In this document: piece by piece, positions 46,545 to 59,100 of the stretch
How positions within the stretch are numbered: the stretch's first letter is position 1
How the letters are laid out: every line of letters starts with the position of its first letter
DNA from: Paramacrobiotus metropolitanus
Taxonomy: Eukaryota > Tardigrada > Eutardigrada > Parachela > Macrobiotidae
Direction of reading: 5' to 3'
Length of the DNA stretch: 64,000 nucleotides
NCBI RefSeq assembly: GCF_019649055.1
Contig: NW_026570289.1
Coordinates: 434,001 to 498,000, forward strand
Program-made: the position numbers and the translations under genes
Notes under the pieces: generated by a model
What the model was told of the DNA's origin: nothing
The model's input: only the letters and a program-made list of their open reading frames with translations
Database searches by the model: none

Positions 46545-46852
46545 AGATTTGGGGCTAGGCGTTAGATTTGAAACAGGACCTGTGCTTGACTGACTGGTCC
46601 TTGATTGCGGTCCATGGCGTTATCGTATGTTACTAACTTTTGTCCAGTGGTAAGGGCTGGATTATGCAGTACAAGATGTGGGTGCGACTTAGCATCATGT
46701 AATGGTTGGGCATACCTGTCCTAGTGCCACGACGTTGACGCAAACGGACGCATGCTAGGCGGTGGAGTCGGTGGCCGTCAAGTTCGCATCTGGTCTTCGT
46801 TAATCAAAAACATTCTTCGAGCCATCCTAAACACGTCCCAATACATGCAATA

Positions 46853-47825
46853 TTACAGAAGGAATAACAAGAAATAATATAGCAGAACCTTTTTGAACAA
46901 GAAAATTTCGCTTATGCTTTTTTGGGATGTTTTTCTTTGCAAAAATTTTGATATACGGCATAATTTTTTTAACTCGTTCAGCTTTGCTCGGTTCAGTAAC
47001 AGGAACGGTTCTTCTGAATTTTTAACAATAGCTTTAGCCAGCTTGGGCTTGCTGTTCGTAACGGCTGTCAGCAAGTCCAGGTGTGCAACGTTTTGCTCTT
47101 CTCCATTATGCTGGTATGGAATTTCTATTGCTTTGGCTTGGTTCTCTCCAAATATGGCAGTACGAAGTCTGTAACAGTCGTCCGTAGATTGCTGAAGGTC
47201 AATAACAACATAACCATATGGTCGGTCAAAGCATTTATTAACGGCGTCCATAAAGTAGTTCAAACGGTTTGGAAAAATTTGGCGGCTTAACGTTTGCAAC
47301 TGCTGCTTGTTTGCGGGTTTTCAAAACTCACAATAACTTTGGCGTCTAATCGAATATCCCGTCCAAATGAATGTTTAAAATAGAAGTTCTGTTTTAGGTA
47401 AATTACAGAATTGTTTGAGTGCCGGCTCCATCACAGAACAATGTTTTGACGTGTTTACTAGTGTTCTGTTCTAAATGCAAGTCATCAATAACACGTGAGT
47501 TGTTGTTCTGTTTATCAAAAAACTTGGCATTAAAAATTTCCTCCGGTAAACCTTTAATAAATTCAATAGGATGTTGTTCGTTTATTAGCTGATCCTACAA
47601 TGACTGATACTACTTATAGAACCAGAAAGCACGCGCAGCTTTAGGATAGATCTTATTGTGACGCAGGAGATTTGCTACAAAGGTAGATCTACCAGACCCA
47701 GCACTGCCAGATATAAGAAAAGATAAAGGATGATAAAATACATCGGACGCATTAGTTTCCATTCTTTTTATCAGGGGGAAACCCCAACATACGACGACCT
47801 TCCACAAACGAAAACTTGATTTCAA
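46853..47825 (-). pseudogene. FtsK/HerA-type packaging ATPase of a Polinton-like element, broken
   Basis: Minus strand. The upstream part (47,825-47,610) has PLSFLISGSAGSGRSTFVAN, a Walker A loop with Arg in place of the usual Lys (GSGRST). The downstream part (47,299-46,853) has LSRQIFPNRL, then YGYVVIDLQQSTDDCYRLRT, the C-terminal signature of A32-like packaging ATPases. The middle (47,300-47,610) carries stops and frame changes. In an intact element the enzyme pumps DNA into the capsid. This copy cannot. Confidence 0.75.
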
Positions 47826-47934
47826 AAATATTTTGTCTTACAGCTTGAGTGAAATAACACACACAATGCGAGTACACTGCGAGAGAAATAATGGTATGCC
47901 ACAATAAAATAACCAAAACCAGTTGCTGTTCAGG

Positions 47935-48126
47935 TTAGGGCTTGGATCCGTCGGGTCCTCTTGCTCCTCCATTTTGTTTATTGCTGGGTCCATCTGCAAC
48001 AACTTCTCCGTTAATTTCGTCTACATCAAGCAGAAAATCCGACGATGACGGTGATTCCGGTAAGTAATAATCTGGTCCGTGAGACGTTCCTCGGGTCAGA
48101 AGTTCCATAGTCACGCATCTGACCAA
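47935..48126 (-). CDS. Hypothetical acidic frame next to the ATPase
   Basis: A 63-codon minus-strand frame just upstream of the ATPase in the same direction, acidic and Ser/Gly-rich (SSSDFLLDVDEINGEVVADG). I do not recognise it. The position suggests it belongs to the virus-like module. Confidence 0.25.
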   Translation of the reverse strand: MVRCVTMELLTRGTSHGPDYYLPESPSSSDFLLDVDEINGEVVADGPSNKQNGGARGPDGSKP

Positions 48127-48139
48127 GTGAAATTGAAAA

Positions 48140-48660
48140 TTGATTAACGGTTGCTATGCCTTCTCGCCGCTGATGGCGTCCAACCAGATTCTAATTCCTG
48201 ATCGACCGGGCATTTCCAGAAACAAGCAGCCGATCAGCTTCGTCTTCTCGGGAACGTTGAAATCCCAGCTGGCATGCGATTCTGTAAGCGTTGGCTCAAC
48301 AACGCCAAAGCACAAGCGGCAGACATTAGGGAGCCACTTCCAACGGTTGAACTGTGTGACCTTCGCAGATCGATACTTGTCAAACACAATATCCCTCTCA
48401 AAATTATTCTTAAAATTACAGAAAGAGATATATCGCAAAAGTGCGAGTACATGCCAACGGCCAGATATGGGAAACGGTCCGATAGGACTTGAATTTGGCC
48501 ATCCAAAGCATTCATAATCTCACAGAAGCCCTTCCTCCGATACCTGTTTATTAGCCCAGCACATTTACATCCTTGGTCTGTGGTGTGCGCAGCATGACCG
48601 GCGGAATAACAGCACGATAGTACGCCATTTCCAAATTTTAGAAATCGAGTCAAACGTTCA
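48140..48660 (-). other. Unresolved coding-like stretch
   Basis: Frames overlap on both strands. The minus-strand ones look more protein-like: EIMNALDGQIQVLSDRFPYL in one frame and, after a shift near 48,440, FNRWKWLPNVCRLCFG and GRSGIRIWLDAISGEKA in another. A single frameshifted minus-strand gene is possible. No family is recognised. Confidence 0.25.
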
Positions 48661-49527
48661 GATTTCAGAAATGGATGCTAGCAAAATTCATGACACTGCT
48701 CGCTTCAAAGGTTGCCTGATAGGGGCATACATCGGTGATTGTGCCGGTGGAATGTTCAAGCAAGGAAAGCGCGATATCCAGCCAATCGGCTTTCCGACCG
48801 TTGTGGAAACATTGTCCTCCAAAAGTTGCTGGATGCCAAGTGCCGTATGGTATTTGAGTGGTGCGGTAGCACACTCACTCATTGACTGTCAGAAGTTTAT
48901 CGACACACACGTTGCTCAGAATCCAGCCACTTGTTATTTCGAATTTCCGGAAAGACGAAAGTTTTTTACTACCGTTAAAGATGTGTTCTTCGCGTGGAAT
49001 CTCAACGGAATACAGCCAAAGACAGTATTTTCCGGCCGCCCAACAATTCCGTGGAACTGGCTCGTACGGAAACGGTGCCGCTGTTCGAGTGGCACCGTTG
49101 GTTCTGCATAACTATTATGATCTGGATTCTGCTCTGAAAGACGTGGATCAGAGTTCTCGTTTGACGCACGGCAATTTGCTTGCCGTTCGCGGAGCCAAGC
49201 TGCATGCTTGCGCAATTTTTGAAGCCGTGCATTTGCAGCACCCAGACGCCGCTGGCTTCATTACTACGCTCATCAATTTCATTGACGGTATGGAAGTCAA
49301 TAATCAGTTCAAGTTTTACAGTAACCGCTTAAGGAAAGTGCAGAAGTTCTCGGCAGACAATACGGAACCGCAGGACGTAGTCAAAGTTCTGGGCAATGGA
49401 ATTACAGCGTTGGAAACTGCCTTTGGCGATCAATTGCGCTGTGCGTTCACTGTCACCAGTTGCCGGGAATCACACGGGAAATCCTTTCGAACGAACGATT
49501 ATTTTGGCTATCTCGATGGGCGGAGAA

Positions 49528-49766
49528 ATTATTATTATTATTATTATTATTATCGTACTACAGTAGCCAAACTCCATTACGGAGACTTATTACCCTCAGG
49601 TGAAAACCGTTGGGCAAACCAGGCTATTGGAAAATTTTTTTGTTTATTTTGAAAATTTTGTACTTTTTTTGGTTTGATTTTATGAGATAAAAGTTACCCA
49701 CCTAGGAATCGAACCCAGGACATACAATCTTAAAGCCAGACGTACTACCACCAGGCTAGGCAATTA
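49528..49766 (-). mobile_element. tRNA-derived SINE inserted in the ARH3 pseudogene
   Basis: On the minus strand the 5' end (49,766) carries TAGCCTGGTGGTAGTACG as an A-box-like block and GGGTTCGATTCC as a B box (consensus GGTTCGANNCC), about 35 bp apart. The T arm folds with a 5-bp stem; the anticodon stem does not fold cleanly, so it is tRNA-related and not a functional tRNA. A body of about 150 bp and an (AAT)n tail (49,528-49,553) follow, the usual SINE order. Confidence 0.75.
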
Positions 49767-49780
49767 ACATTAAATGTATG

Positions 49781-49940
49781 ATTATTATTATCGTACTACA
49801 GTAGCCAAACTCCATTACGGAGACTTATTACCCTCAGGTGAAAACCGTTGGGCAAACCAGGCTATTGGAAAATTTTTTTGTTTATTTTAAAAATTTTATA
49901 CTTTTTTTGGTTTGATTTTATGAGATAAAAGTTACCCACC
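49781..49940 (-). mobile_element. Second, headless SINE copy
   Basis: Almost identical to 49,543-49,702: the SINE body and a short AAT tail without the tRNA-like head. The pair looks like a SINE dimer or a tandem duplication. The few differences (GAAAATTTTGTAC versus AAAAATTTTATAC) suggest a recent event. Confidence 0.8.
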
Positions 49941-50674
49941 AATGGGAGGATTCCGGTCATCATGAAGATGCCGTGTTACGATATTGAGGAACCTGAGGTT
50001 TTGGGTTCTGAGCAGGCTAAAGAGTTGCAAGACAGAATTGAAAAATTTGTTGCGCTCAATAATGCTTGTCCGTATCAGTCTCATGAAAAACTTGTTCGCG
50101 CTACTTTATCTTGAATTACGCTACTTTATCTTGAATTATGCGTTCTTGTTCTTGCTCATTCTATATTATGTTTGCTGTTGTCTGGTGAAAAATCTTAGAA
50201 CGAATCACGATTCAATGTCCCATGGTATTTAATAAAATATTCATGCACACAGGCTGTTTTTTGTCTTTAAATCGAACACACAGAGTACAACATAGGAACA
50301 GTAACAGCATCCCAGACCACTGAAGGCTGGTCGTTACCAAACGGTAGTTCACATCCAAAATCCGTTTTTTCAATATCACGCATTAAAAGATCAAGAGAAA
50401 TCAAGGGCTCTCTAATTTTCTTGTGTCCTAGACGAATTTCGATGACAGGGTCATGGAGATCCTTGCAACACCGCGGTAGATAAATCATTGGTACAGTTGC
50501 CGATTTCCCCAGTAAAGGTATTTGCTGGGGGCCTATCAGACGGGCATCGCCTCTTTTTCGCATTGTTTTATCATCTTCCAGGCGAATTAGCTGGGCTAGC
50601 TCCAGTCGTTCTAACTTGATCCAGTACTTCCCAACATGCCGGTTGGAAGGTGAATGTGATATGATTAGCTGTAA

Positions 50675-51765
50675 ATAGACTATGGGTTTTTTGGTTGCAA
50701 AAACGCTGCAACAGGCTTCCCTAACCGACACCATTCAGTACCTTCGCACAAGGTACCAACAAAATCAATGTATGGATACGCCGTTTTTGCAAACTAAAAG
50801 TAGCGAAATAAAAAAGACAGCCATTTCCGATGTTTTCGCATGATTTCGAGTGTACAGACTCTTATTGGTCAGACATCCACTAGTGGGTGTAGTCGTATAC
50901 ATGCACGCCTATGTACTCGGTATCTCTTCTCATATCCGCTGCGTACTAGCCTTCTCTTCTCGCATACTCAGCACTGTCTTACCGTACGCGCTACTGGTAC
51001 AGTGTTGCTGACTGTGCGGGAGTACTGTTTTTATTTTTTTTTACCCTTTTAATTCTAATATTAGACACGAATATAAATTACTAGCAAAACTAGGAATTTA
51101 TATTCCTACCTGATATTAGAATCCGTATTTTATGCCCGTATGCGGAGATTTGCCATGTGCTGAACACGAATGGACAGAAGATCGCGAGGAACCCTGATGC
51201 ACGGCAGCAACACGCCAGTACAATTCAGAAATTATGAAAGAACCAACAGAACTTCTGACTATGGACTGTACTGGCGTGTTGTGCCTTTTCCCAAGCTTCG
51301 TCTCGAAATCCATCTAGGCCCGCACGATTGAAATTTCCTGTTGACAACCAGAAATTATGAATTCTAGTTGTCAACAGCGAATTTTAATCGCGTGCTGTGC
51401 CTGCCCGACGACAATCTCTGCGCGATGCCACCTACAAGACGGAATCTCCCTCAGCCGTAATCATACATTCATGACCATAATTTATGGATTTATGGCACAA
51501 ATCATGGCCATGAACAGAAGATTACGTGCTGTGCCCTGCCACTGCCAGGTTTGTGGACTACGTCCTCCGATTTTTATGTTTGTTAAAATTATTGTGATAT
51601 AATTCTTCTGTGATATTTAAATTTATGTATATTTACTGTGAAATGTATATTGTCTATGATATTTATAGTTTTATTTATTTTGTTTTTATTTTGTATTTTT
51701 ATTTAATCAAGATTCATGTCTACATGGGTGTTCCCAGCCACCGCCGCAATAATTTGTATGTGCGT
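50675..51765 (+). repeat. Hairpin-rich repeat, copy B (partner 39,690-41,110)
   Basis: Same orientation as copy A and about 10.8 kb away. The hairpin arms at 51,203-51,222 and 51,267-51,285 read ACACGCCAGTAC and GTACTGGCGTGT. Relative to copy A, one G-C pair has become C-G. The two copies bracket the virus-like module and the ARH3 pseudogene. Confidence 0.75.
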
Positions 51766-51939
51766 GACCGACGTGACCCACGTGACAAAAAGTCCCGATT
51801 TCTTGAACATAGAGGACCTTCGCTTCGCTCCGGTCGAAAAACAGTAGAAAGGACTGTAAACGTCATCAGATCCAGCTTGTTATGTCAGTTTCCCATGCAA
51901 ATCGAACAGTGCAAAGAGCTGCCGCTCCTTACATTAGGC

Positions 51940-52700
51940 AGCTCCTTGCATTATCCCGAGCACGGAAGCAGCGTTGCCTCGCTGAATTTCCGGCGACAGT
52001 AGTTGACGGAGAAACTCGAGAAACATTTTGTGTTTCACGAACAACGACGGCCAACAAAATGATAAAAATGGCAGCCGACAAAATAATAAAAACAACTTCG
52101 GTAAACCGCGAGCAAAATTGCCCGACAACGTCTGTGGTTATTTCCCGCAGTTTTTCCATTTGTAATTGATATCAACATAAGGTATTTCCTGCTTCGACTC
52201 TTGAATGCATGACGTATGCCGGTATGCAATGATATTAGGACATTAGTAACTGAATGAGTTTCTGGCCGGAGAAACAAAATAGGGATTACTTTGGAAATAT
52301 CCATTGTATGTGACGTGATCGGTTTTCTTCAAATGTCAAACTGTGTGTCGAGTGTTTGTTTGGCCCTTGCGGTTGCAGGCCACCTAGCCGACTAAATTAC
52401 AAATTCGGAGCCGTTACTTTGTTTCTCCTCTTTACGGTTCCTAATGTCCGCAATGCAAGAATCACTGAAATAAATATAAAATATGTTCGGACTGGGTACG
52501 AATAAAGCACACAGACTTGATGTGATGTTCATCAACTGATTATCGAATTAATAGAATAAGGCAAACATGTGTAACTCTATTACAGCAGTTAATGACCTAA
52601 CTTGCAAAGACATCAGGAGACCCCGGATTGCTATAGATTTCACTACTTTTAAAGAGGCTAGCGACATTGATACTCATAATTCGTATTGAACTTGTAATTA
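51940..52700 (+). repeat. Segmental duplication upstream of M13 copy 3 (partner 6.74-7.48 kb)
   Basis: Partner of the block upstream of copy 1. On the minus strand at 51,940-52,030 it reads FLRQLLSPEIQRGNAASVLG, a clearer version of the retrotransposon C-terminus than in the 6.7-kb copy. Confidence 0.8.
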
Positions 52701-52799
52701 TCCGGGGTTGATCCCGAACCAATTCCTTCCACCACGACACTAATTACGACCGCCTCCTGAATCCGCATAGCACTACGTAATCACATGCAGTCTCAGGCA

Positions 52800-52928
52800 T
52801 GCTACATCTGTAGACGATTGTATAAATACCTGTTTGCCGGATTTGCCGCTGGCAATATTTGTTAAAGACGCAGCGTTTAATTACAGATCAAAGATTTTTG
52901 CCAACTGAATAATCCCCTAGGGCAAACA
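52800..52928 (+). promoter_or_regulatory. Core promoter block of M13 copy 3
   Basis: TATAAATA at 52,821-52,828, then GCCGGATTTGCCGCTGGC and CCCCTAGGGCAAACAA, matching copies 1 and 2 in order and spacing. The ATG at 53,144 lies about 290 bp after the expected start site. Confidence 0.6.
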
Positions 52929-53143
52929 AGTGCTTTCAACGTTTCAGCACTTGCTGGATTGCTAATGCTTTATTCTTCGAAGAATCAGTGTGGAGAACCA
53001 GAATCAGTGTTTTGAGAGTGTGACGGATGTTTATAAGACTGCTTCCTTTATTTAATACAAACGTTCGTTTCTATGAAGGATAATCAGTGAATATATTTCA
53101 GAGATCTTAACGGAACTTAAGTTCATTTTAAAGCGGGCGCGCG

Positions 53144-56100
53144 ATGATACTTATGGATGTGGTAGGATTTCTAGTCACTGCTGCTAAAGTTGTACAAGCT
53201 ACCGGGAAGTCGCGGTTACCGACCCCGGTTTGCACGTCGGATCTTTGCCAACAAGTCGGTATGTAGCACATCCGTCAAATTCAATGAGAGCAGAAAGCAG
53301 CTTCATCCAACATAAATTGCTCCGGAACAGCTTTCTGCTTTGCTTTATTTTACGTCGAATTCCGATTAAAATATTTGTTTTGTATCAAAATTATGTCAAG
53401 GTCAGTCACTACGGTGATGTTATGTAGACGTTTGTAACCGTCCAAAAAGTCCGGACGTCTGAGACATCCGGTGGACGCTTTCGCTCCTAAACCGTCCAAA
53501 ACGTCCGCCGTAAATTTTCCCGACCCACTTTTTTTGGTGTTCTTAGTTTTTGGTTTTCGTTGTTTTTTTTGGGTTCATCAATTTGCTTGGCTTGTGTTTT
53601 TTTAGCCTGGGTAATCGTCTCTAGCAGGGACGAAAGCGTTGATCCGTGTGTGGATTTCTACGCTCACGCATGCAACCGTTGGAATAGCAGCAGTGCTCTG
53701 GGCCGTGACGTGCCAGTTCCCACGATTTCCAAACAACTTCAAGGTGCTACGGGAATGTGTGTTCTTACTAGTATTCAATAATCCTAAACATAACTACGAA
53801 AATGCACTTTAGCGTGCATTGTTAGACCGGAGCACAGCGTGAACAGCTGCAGGTAGCTCATTATATATTTTTACCGCATACTTGAGGTGTCGTTGCATTT
53901 TCACCAGCGCACACAATGTTGACGCTTAGCCAGACGCACAACATGTTCAGAAGTTCAGTAACTTTTTTTATGCGGTTGAATGCTCTTCCTTGATTCGTTG
54001 AAGCGTAATTTTTTTGTCTGTTACGGTAGGACAACAGACACTTGAGCGAAGGCAAAGTTGCGTAATGATGAGGCATAATGACACTATCCGTACACGAAGT
54101 TTTTTTATCGCACCTGGCAGGAGCCGCTGCCTTCACAATTTACATGTTCTTAAATTTAGTTACATTTGGGCTGAGCAAGAGCCGTAGACTGTAGATCGTT
54201 AGAGCAAGTTTTCTGAGACGCTAAATTCTAGCGGAACTAATAGCAAAGCCTAAGAACCGACTCAAAGGACAAAACTGCATTGCTCAGATACACTATACTG
54301 TTGAATAAGTTTTGCAGTACCTGTGCGCTTGTCGGAGCGCTCCGGCTTCCGCGGCCCATTCGTCGTACCCTAAGCTTCGATAGTTTTCGATACGCTGATC
54401 AGATGCGCGCATTCTGCGCTCGTTCAGCTAGTACCCGCATTTCTGCGGATTTTGCTGCACGAGACACCACGCGCTGTAGACTACCCCTTTCGACCTTTCG
54501 ACTTAGCTGCCACTGTTTGTCTCCTGGTTTCTTTTAAGCGCTCGTAGACGGCTGATGTTTTTCCTGTTTGCGTTAACTTTTTCGGTTTGTCTCCGTGTTT
54601 AGCTCACTTTCCCTTCGAGCGCAATTGTCCCACTGTTCGCGGAATTTGCAAATTGGTGTGTTGATCTACTCGGCCTCGGTAGCGTGCATGAGAGCGTAAT
54701 AAGAGCGATAAATGATAAAGAGATCCTGACGAAACAATGACTTATGAGATAAAAAACTAATGACGTATTAAATAAGTGCGGGATAAGAAAAATATTGCGT
54801 AATAGAGACGTTATCGTCCACTTCCGAGACGGACAGACAGGTTTATAAACAGACAAATTCCAATTTTTGTTGAATAATAGAATGTTCGCTGTGCTCCGGT
54901 CTAAAAATTTTTTGCATGGTGCCTATTTTTTCAGACACATTATAGAGCTTTCAGTTAAATACCAAATTAAAATGCATCAAGGAATGCTAAATTTTACGTA
55001 TACTGTATATCACTATCATGTCTGTATCTTATTGAAATTTTTGCTTTATTTAGAACTCTTTGACAGTGGAAATTACAGCAACCCCACGGAAAAAAAAGCA
55101 GTCGACTTATACAAACAGTGCTTCAACCAGACGCATGGTATAAATCGGACAACCGATTTAAAATTGCTGTAAAGTACCCTTGAACGTTAAAGCATCTTCG
55201 CAAGGCGTTTGCTGCGCCTGCCGACATTATACAATATACAGTCCGTTTCTTAATTTTTTTTTCAAACGTACTGTAAGGAATTTCGCACAGAGCCAAAGCA
55301 TTGTCATTCTCTGTAAGGATGTGTATGCGCCACACTCCTTATATTTGCCTCTGAACTAAAAACAGGAAACGGACTGTATTTAACAAGTGGCTACCGATCA
55401 CTTCGGCCGTTTTTATTTCGGCCGTGTTCATTTCGGCCAAACTTTTTCGGCCGCCATTACTTCCACCGCCGTTCACTTCGGCCGCAGTTCATTTCGGCCG
55501 ACGCTTATTTTGGTCTAATATCGGCAAGAAAACGTTACTTTCGACGCAACAACGTTTGGATGGTACCAGATAAACTAAGAATAGGTAACTTGAGTTTAAT
55601 CTAAAAATAACCTAAGAAATTTTAAGAAAGCCAAAGCATAACCCAAGAATACCCCAAGAAAACCTAACAAAACTCGCGTCCGATCACTTCGGCCGCGTTA
55701 CATTTCGGCCTCACAGGTTCCCCTCGGCCTAAGAAAACTAAGAAAATTTAAGAAAACCTCAGAAACCTAAGAATAACCTAAGAAACCTAAGGAAACCTAA
55801 GAAATTTGAGAAAACCGAAGCAATATAATGAAAAATAGGAAAACTTGGGGAATTTAAGATGGCCAAATGTCCTGTTGCCGAAATGAACGCTGGCCGAAGT
55901 GATCGCATGCGGCCGAAATGTAACGCTGCCGAAGTGATCGGACGCGTTAACGAGTAAATGGTTCAGTCGCAGAACGAAACACATGGGTGGGTATGCCAGT
56001 TATCTGTAAGCCAGTATTACCGTGGACTGGATATGAGTCCAGGACAGAAGCCCAGACTGACAGGACTCTGTGTAGTGTGAGATGCTACGGGAATATGGAT

Positions 56101-59100
56101 AAATGCACAACGCACGGCATCCAGATAGCATGGAACACTTTATTAGCGTCTTCGATTGAGAACCAAAACACACTGACGTTCACACCGCTTAGAGAGCCAA
56201 ATTCCATCTGCTCTCGGCAATGCTAAAATAGCTACACACAGTGAACATAATGAACGGCTGTAGCCGTCAACCAGTCACAAGAGAGACACGCCACAGACGG
56301 CAATTCCCCACGGAGTAGTGCAACGAAGCACTCCCGTAGCGTCACGAAGGTGGACGCAGGGCAGCCATCGCCTCACACCAGTATATTTAAATTGCGAACG
56401 TCCTTGTACAACGAACGATTTGTGTCAATTGTCTGAACTTCAAAACAATCTTATAACTGCAGGGTTTCGCTACGGTAATCTGGTGCTTAATCACCGCTGC
56501 AACATATACTTTCATGTTTGTTTTGCATTTTACTACTTACGTATATGCGCATCGGTAAGAAAAAATGCACTCGAAACAAATGCAAATGCTTGTTATATAA
56601 CGAGCATTAGCATTTGGCTTGAGCGAAAGCACCTGTAATGCTGAAAAAGTGGAATGTTGAACAATATTAAATTTTTGCTTGTCGACAGAACGGCCATTCG
56701 AAGACCGCACTCTTGCACGCGCTGTCGAGGACCTGTTAGGTGGATGGTCGCTTTTGAAAGACCATAGCAATGTGTCCGCTTTTCGTCTGGAAGACGCTTT
56801 TGTCCGCCTGCAGCAGAACAACATTCGGACCTTCAGCGATCTTACCGTATCAAGAAACGAGTTTTCTAGCAATGAGAATATCCTGTTCTTTACAATTCCA
56901 GGCCGTCTTTGGGTGCGGTGGGGATGGGATGCACTGACCACTGCCCATTTGACGCCCACTGTTCGCGATGGAACGGCGCAGTTGATGAAAAAATGGGCAC
57001 CGATTGTGCTGCGTTTATTAAAAGCAGCCAATGCAAGTGTGCAATGGTCTGAAGTTGAAAAACGATTGGAGAAAGCCCTTATGTTTGATGTTATGCTGGC
57101 GACGGTGCGAGCTGTGTTACAAAAATCTCTCGTCTTCCATTTTGTGATTTTTTCTCAGTGCTTGTTTTTACTTTCTTAATATTTAAAAAGATTAATTTTT
57201 TTAGGGGCCAGCAACACCTGTGTACTTTCGAAGGCGCTTAACCTTCGGCGATCTTTCTAAACCGCCATTCCGTTCGCAATTTTTTGCAAGGTTCTTGCCC
57301 CTGTTTAACGCTATGCTTAAAGCTCTTTCGGTAAAATTTCGAGCTACGACCGCTACGCAGTTTGCCGTCCCGGTTCAGCTTGAGTATCTCCACAATCTGG
57401 ATCGGAAGATGGCGCAGTTAGAATTTGACGGGGATGCAGGACTGGTGACACTGGCTGATTGGTTGTGGTGGACCGCCATCTATCACTACCACACTGTATA
57501 TCGAGGGAAAGGCACCTGCGTGGGGCTCGTAAAAGCGGCCATGCCACTGACCGTCTCGGGAATGTACTTCAAGACCTACACAGCGAGTAATGCCGTCCAA
57601 AAGGTGCACAGATATTTTATTACGAAGAAAAATACTTCAAGATCTAATTCTTTCAAGATGCGGCGTCCAGTCGAAAATCAGGTAATCAGAAGGTTAAATA
57701 ATCAACGGTTATTGATGTCCAACAGGCGAAGGTCCTGACGGCCGAAATTGAAAACGCGGTTCGCGATGCAGTCCTTCTCGAAACGCCTTGGATGGATATA
57801 GAAACGAAGGAAGCCGCAATGGACAAGCTGAACCATACACTGCTGAATATCTGTTACCCCAAAGTGTTCCTGGACAACTGGACCATCATAGATGACCTCT
57901 ATGACAAGGTTAGTTTCTTAAGGAAAATAACCCTGTAAATAGCTCCAAAAATGGGATACATACACTAAAACTTTCGCTTTCGCGCACTCTGAATCACGTT
58001 TTTGTAATAATTATATCATTCTAAAGCTAAAGGATTTTTTACATTGTTCTGAAGACCGTATGCCTGCGCAGTGCGCAGCATCCGGTTGCCGAGTTATGGC
58101 GTACTAAAATGATGAAAGCTTTAAATGCTTAGTTGTGTGCCAAAAGTCTGGTTATTACCCGATCTTCTTGAAACTTTACCATAAAAGGCATTTGGCCAAA
58201 AAGTCGAAAGTGATCTGATACTTGAGCCATAGCATTTTCCCGTAACTTTAAAAATTCATTTTAAAATCGGAAAAAAATGATGTGGCTCGGATATTGGATA
58301 ACCTTCGACTTGTTGGCGATACGTCTTTTGTAGCGAAGTTTCAAGAAGATCGGGTATTGACAAAACTTTTGGTAGACCACATCACATTTAAACTTTTCAC
58401 CCATTTTAGTACGCCATAACTCGGCAACCGGATGTTGCGCGGGGCAGTCGGTTTTCAGAACAATGTATACAACAAATCATTTAGCTTTAGTATGACATAA
58501 AGTTTTACAGAAAATGATTCCGAATGCGCGGAAGCGAAAGTTTTGGTGCATGCATCCCTCTTTTAACACCATGTACCAGGCCATTTCCCTTAAGGGAACC
58601 ACCAGCAGCAGAAAGCGGGTTTGGGAAAACGGGAACTGCTTGAAAACGATGGCCAGATACGTGTTTTCCCAGCTTTGACTTAACTCAGAGAGGATTTAGC
58701 TACACAATGGTGTGACGTGATCCTCTCTGACCTGTGTCTAGACCGAGCTATTCATCAAACAAAGAAAAAACTTTGATACCAAAAGTTTAATGAGAAAGTT
58801 TCTTTGTTTATGAGGCAATACATTGTTCTGCGTGTTTTCCCCTAGAAAGCTTTATACCGAAACTCCTCTGTTGCACAACAGATTGCACTCCAAATAACTG
58901 CAAAAAACACTTTCAAAAAGTGTTTTTATTGTTTAATTTGAAAATTTGAGACTTTTCTCACGCCGTGTTTCGGTATATAAGCTTTTTAGAGAGAATCACG
59001 CAGAACAATGTATGTTGCTTCATAAACAAAGAAACTTTCTCATTCAACTTTTGGTTTCGAAGTGTTTTCTTTGTTTGAAGAATAGCTCGTTCTAGACACA

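Larger units (their letters stand above)
48671..50115 (+). pseudogene. ARH3-like ADP-ribosylhydrolase pseudogene
   Basis: ADP-ribosylglycohydrolases remove ADP-ribose from Ser residues and hydrolyse poly(ADP-ribose) using two Mg ions. Frame 1 from 48,671 begins with RFKGCLIGAYIGDCAGG, matching the family start. Where the TDD metal motif is expected, the sequence reads YLSGAVAHSL. After a frameshift near 49,030, frame 2 reads FRGTGSYGNGAAVRVAPL and LTHGNLLAVRGAKL, both family hallmarks. A second shift near 49,450 leads to PFERTIILAISMGG, just before the second metal motif (GGDTDT). There a SINE interrupts the gene, and that motif is missing. A possible C-terminal tail resumes at 49,950-50,115 (MKMPCYDIEEPEVLGSEQAK). 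The copy has no introns in 1.4 kb, so a retrocopy or viral cargo is possible. It is inactive. Confidence 0.75.

Noticed and set aside
49528-49766. Functional tRNA gene
   Set aside because: A and B boxes are present, but the anticodon stem does not pair and the element has a SINE body and AAT tail.
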